Made by a program: the position numbers and the translations under genes. Positions 61,263 to 64,000 of a stretch of 64,000 bases of DNA are shown here, piece by piece. The stretch is from contig NZ_AMRV01000002.1 of NCBI RefSeq assembly GCF_000342165.1, positions 434,001-498,000 of the forward strand, written 5' to 3'. Each line of letters starts with the position of its first letter. The stretch's first letter is position 1. The stretch is from Pacificimonas flava (GTDB lineage: Bacteria; Pseudomonadota; Alphaproteobacteria; Sphingomonadales; Sphingomonadaceae). The notes below the pieces were generated by a model. It did no database searches and was not told where the DNA came from. It saw only the letters and a list, made by a program, of their open reading frames with translations.

Positions 61263-62933
61263 TTGCCGCAGCCCCCGCTTCGCGTCTATGCGAAAACGGT
61301 TTTGAGCGCCGCCGACCCCTCTGCAACGCCCGCCGCGCGCGGTGACGACACGAAGGCGCTTGCCAAGGGCGGCCGCACCAACTTCGTCGGTTTCCTGCTG
61401 CGCCTGATGGGGCGCATTCCGTTTCTGATCATCGGCGGACAGATTTACGGCGCGGAGGCGCTGGGCCGTTTCGCCTATGCGACCATGATCGTCGAACTGA
61501 TGGCGGCGGTGGCCACGCTCGGCCTTCGCCGCGGGATCGCGGCCGAGCTGGCGAAGGAGGAACGCCCGGCGACGCACGTGATCGGCGATGCGCTGCTTCT
61601 CGGCACCAGCCTCGCCCTCGCCGGAGCGGCCATCCTGATCGCGGTGCCGGAACTGCTGTTTCCGAATTCGAAGATCAGCGGCCTCGACCGCCTGTTCCCG
61701 CTCGCCGCGGTCTTCTTCGTGGCGACGGAGGTGCTGCTGGCCGCCCTCGCCTATCGCCATAATGTCCAGGCGACGGTGACGGCGCGGGCGCTGATCGAAC
61801 CCTGGGCAATCACCATTGCTGCCGCCGGCCTGGCCCTGGTTCCCGAATGGCGGCCCGACGCGCTCATTATCTCCTATGCCTTTGCGATGTTCGCAGCACT
61901 GATCGCGGCCATGATCCCGGCGCTGCGCATGTTCGGCTTGCCGCAGGCCTGGCGTCCGCGCCCGCGAGAGCTGTTCGCGCTGATGCGGCAGAACTGGCCG
62001 CTGGCGGGCGCGGATGCGGCCGACTGGGCAATGCGCAGGATCGACATCATCATCCTTGGCCAGTTCGCGGCGCCGGCCGTTCTTGGGGTCTACTACGTCG
62101 CCCAGCAATTCGCCTCCCTGCCGCAAAAGCTGAAGGTGACGTTCGATCCGGTGCTGGCGCCGGTCATCGCGCACGGCGTCAGGGACGGCGACCTGACGGG
62201 GGTGGCGCAGCAATTGCGGCAGGTCGGCTTCTGGATCATCTCCGCCCAGCTCGGCATCGCACTGATCCTCGGCTTTACCGGCGAGGCCTCGATGGAGGTG
62301 ATCGGCGACGGCTTCGGCGCGGGCACCGGCATTCTGTTCCTGCTGCTGGGTGCGGAGGTCCTCTACGTCACCGCTGCCGTCACGGAGGGTGCGCTCGTCT
62401 ACATGGCGCGGCACCGGAACCTCCTGGTTTCCCTCATCGCACTCGGCGCACAGGTGGCGATGACAGTCGCCTTCGTCGCCAGTTTCGCCGCGCTGTTTCC
62501 GAACGTAGCGGCGGACCGCCCGGTACAGGGTATCGGCGCGGCATTGGCGCTGGCGCTTGCCGCTCTCCTCGCGTCTGTCCTGAAGGTGGCGCTGATGCAC
62601 AGGCTGATCCCCGATCCGGTCAGCGGCTGGCGGTGGGTGTTCCTGCCCGTCACGGTGGCGACGTCTGCCGCCGGCTTTGCGTCGATGACCTTCCTTCCGC
62701 CCTTCTGGCAGTTGACCGTGGGCCTTCCCGTACTGCTGACGATCTATGGCAGTCTGATGTGGTTCTTCGCGTTCAAGGGGCCGGACCGGCTGCTGTTCAG
62801 CAAGCTGTCGGAGGCGAAGGGTCAGGAGGAGGAAGCGGAGGAACTCGGCGTGCCCGTGCCGCTGGGCGACGTGCCGACGAGATCGTCGCCACTGCCTTCC
62901 TCCTCGTCGGACGGGGCCTCGTCGTCGTCATGA
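61263..62933 (+). CDS. Polysaccharide flippase (MATE-like Wzx/MurJ superfamily)
   Basis: About 556 residues; start uncertain because only TTG codons (61233, 61263, 61302) are available before the first TM. Roughly 13-14 TM helices from FVGFLLRLMGRIPFLIIGG to LPVLLTIYGSLMWFFAF, with the oligosaccharide-flippase pattern (RIDIIILGQFAAPAVLGVYYVAQQFASLPQKL, in parts). Probably moves lipid-linked glycans across the inner membrane. The tail after FSKLSEAKG is low-complexity Glu then Ser (EEEAEELGV ... SSSSDGASSSS) and is encoded antisense to the DUF2948 gene over 112 bp. Confidence 0.85.
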   Translation: MPQPPLRVYAKTVLSAADPSATPAARGDDTKALAKGGRTNFVGFLLRLMGRIPFLIIGGQIYGAEALGRFAYATMIVELMAAVATLGLRRGIAAELAKEERPATHVIGDALLLGTSLALAGAAILIAVPELLFPNSKISGLDRLFPLAAVFFVATEVLLAALAYRHNVQATVTARALIEPWAITIAAAGLALVPEWRPDALIISYAFAMFAALIAAMIPALRMFGLPQAWRPRPRELFALMRQNWPLAGADAADWAMRRIDIIILGQFAAPAVLGVYYVAQQFASLPQKLKVTFDPVLAPVIAHGVRDGDLTGVAQQLRQVGFWIISAQLGIALILGFTGEASMEVIGDGFGAGTGILFLLLGAEVLYVTAAVTEGALVYMARHRNLLVSLIALGAQVAMTVAFVASFAALFPNVAADRPVQGIGAALALALAALLASVLKVALMHRLIPDPVSGWRWVFLPVTVATSAAGFASMTFLPPFWQLTVGLPVLLTIYGSLMWFFAFKGPDRLLFSKLSEAKGQEEEAEELGVPVPLGDVPTRSSPLPSSSSDGASSSS

Positions 62934-63313
62934 CCGGGCCGCGCGCTTGCGGGCCAGGGGTCGCCGACATCCTCGAGTAGCATGTCGATGGCCTCGACGC
63001 GGCAACGCACGCTGGTGCCGCCGGCGAAAACCATTTCGATCAGGTCGTCGTCCCCCTCGATATGGAGCAGCTCGAGCACGGCCGCGCGGCTGTCCGGCCA
63101 GGACCGGCGCTGCGCCTTTGTGACCCCGTGAATGCGCAGGATCGTATGACAGCGCTCCGCCGCCTCGACTTCCCAGCGGTATCGATTGACCAGCAGCGAG
63201 AGGATGCGCCTGCGTCCGTCATAATGGGTGTCGCAGGCGCGCAGCAGCGAATCCTGCAGCAGCGCGGCGATGGTTTCCAGATCCTCCCGGTCGCAGGCAA
63301 TCAGGCGGGCCAT
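62822..63313 (-). CDS. DUF2948 family protein with acidic/Ser-rich tail
   Basis: 163 residues. Body (residues 1-~128) matches DUF2948: ACDREDLETIAALLQDSLLRA, YDGRRRILSLLVNRYRWE, IHGVTKAQRRSW, RCRVEAIDMLLEDVGDPWPA, then the usual end SxRPxHD. After that the family normally stops, but here ~34 residues of Asp/Glu/Ser-rich sequence follow (DEAPSDEEEGSGDD ... PSSSASSS), all inside the flippase overlap. Function unknown. It commonly lies next to murA, as here (34 bp). Confidence 0.88.
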   Translation of the reverse strand: MARLIACDREDLETIAALLQDSLLRACDTHYDGRRRILSLLVNRYRWEVEAAERCHTILRIHGVTKAQRRSWPDSRAAVLELLHIEGDDDLIEMVFAGGTSVRCRVEAIDMLLEDVGDPWPASARPGHDDDEAPSDEEEGSGDDLVGTSPSGTGTPSSSASSS

Positions 63314-63347
63314 GGGCGCTTCCTCTTCTCTCTCGTTTTCGCGGCGC

Positions 63348-64000
63348 TCAATCGCCCGACGCGCGCTGGATATCGGCGCCGACCGCCGACAGTTTCTCTT
63401 CCAGTCGCTCGTAACCGCGGTCCAGATGATGAACGCGCAAGACCTCCGTTGTTCCCTCAGCCGCCAGCCCGGCGATGATCAGGCTCATGGAGGCGCGCAG
63501 GTCCGTGGCCATCACGGCGGCGCCCTTGAGCCGCTTGACGCCGCGAACCGTGGCCGTGCGGCCGGATACCTGAATGTCGGCGCCCATCCGTTCCAGTTCG
63601 CCGACGTGCATATAGCGGTTTTCGAAGATGGTTTCGGTCAGCACGCTGACGCCGCTTGCGAGCGACAGCATCGCCATCATCTGCGCCTGCATATCTGTGG
63701 GGAAGTCCGGATAGGGATGCGTGGTGATGTTGACCGGGCGGATGCCACCGGTGCAGCGGACGCGCAGCCCCTCGTCGGTCTGCTCAAGGGATACGCCCGC
63801 CGCCTCCAGCTTCTCCGCCACGGCCTCGAAATCCCGGGCATCGGCGCCGATCAGTTCGACGTCGCCGCCCGTGATCGCCGCGGCGCAGGCGTAGGAGCCC
63901 GCCTCGATCCGGTCCGACATGACCCGGTAGGTGTCGCCGTGAAGGCGGGGAACGCCGCGCACGCGGATCGTGCCCGTACCGTGCCCCTCGATCTTCGCGC
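63348..64000 (-). CDS. murA: UDP-N-acetylglucosamine 1-carboxyvinyltransferase MurA (5' truncated)
   Basis: C-terminal ~217 residues; the gene begins beyond the window. [87 protein letters not shown] and [22 protein letters not shown] (all in parts) are classic MurA. Transfers enolpyruvate from PEP to UDP-GlcNAc, the first committed peptidoglycan step. The active-site Cys loop is outside the window. Confidence 0.96.
   Translation of the reverse strand, partial: AKIEGHGTGTIRVRGVPRLHGDTYRVMSDRIEAGSYACAAAITGGDVELIGADARDFEAVAEKLEAAGVSLEQTDEGLRVRCTGGIRPVNITTHPYPDFPTDMQAQMMAMLSLASGVSVLTETIFENRYMHVGELERMGADIQVSGRTATVRGVKRLKGAAVMATDLRASMSLIIAGLAAEGTTEVLRVHHLDRGYERLEEKLSAVGADIQRASGD

Noticed and set aside
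1-64000. Mobile elements, CRISPR arrays, prophage or toxin-antitoxin modules
   Set aside because: No transposase, integrase, direct-repeat array, terminal inverted repeats or phage structural genes were recognised; the HNH gene belongs to a chromosomal family without phage context.

Overview
The window reads as one contiguous stretch of GC-rich (roughly 65%) alphaproteobacterial chromosome, dense in genes and free of recognisable insertion sequences, prophage or CRISPR arrays. RegB/RegA-type redox regulators, a GTTC-N7-GTTC LexA box before mmcB, the mnmE-mnmG-rsmG-parA-parB block with two parS sites, and hemE lying head-to-head with a PEP-synthase regulatory gene (the gene pair that flanks the Caulobacter and Rickettsia origin) all fit Alphaproteobacteria. 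Several small conserved families (DUF6489, DUF1491, DUF2948, DUF3576) suggest Sphingomonadales or a relative. The order-level assignment is inference.

Layout. 1-7.5 kb: the 3' end of purH, a ZntB-type transporter, tRNA-Thr, an L,D-transpeptidase, a minus-strand run (YggS, HAD phosphatase, GST, saccharopine-dehydrogenase-like enzyme), a ThiE/TenI protein and an outer-membrane barrel. 7-11.6 kb: DUF3576 lipoprotein-leuS-lptE-holA. 11.6-14.7 kb: a type III polyketide synthase-methyltransferase-flavoprotein operon followed by an unlisted 52-codon ORF. 14.8-18.3 kb: HNH endonuclease, gluQ, a DUF481 barrel and a TonB-like protein. 18.4-24.9 kb: a plus-strand run with a twin-membrane protein, cobalamin adenosyltransferase, egtB-egtD (ergothioneine), etfBA, 3-hydroxybutyryl-CoA dehydrogenase and ExoD. 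24.9-30 kb: CDF efflux, argB, MFS transporter, NUDIX hydrolase, folE. 30-31.2 kb: a lower-GC patch with an orphan secreted protein. 31.2-35.6 kb: D-aminoacylase family enzyme, LemA, two TPM proteins, mscL.

35.6-46.7 kb is transcribed entirely leftward (parB, parA, rsmG, mnmG, mnmE, DUF6489, terC, rho, putP, hemJ, hemE), and 47.0-53.8 kb entirely rightward (ppsR, maf, aroE, coaE, dnaQ, hpf, ptsN, thioesterase, DUF1491, cell wall hydrolase, mmcB). The 303-bp gap between hemE and ppsR carries DnaA-box-like sequences and is the probable replication origin, with parS sites about 7-9 kb away. 53.9-64 kb holds regA/regB, a histidine phosphatase, an ankyrin protein, a SCO copper chaperone, YcgN, a YgjP-type metalloprotease, PBP1A, a flippase, a DUF2948 gene that overlaps the flippase antisense, and the C-terminal part of murA.

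NTGA start/stop overlaps are very common here (ATGA, GTGA, TTGA), so translational coupling looks widespread. Two genes, a YgcG-type TPM protein and DUF1491, appear to start at a non-canonical CTG in the same overlap arrangement. The best leads are the origin and segregation landmarks, the LexA box, the two CTG starts, two short ORFs at operon joints, the phenolic-lipid-like PKS operon, and the 112-bp antisense overlap with low-complexity tails.
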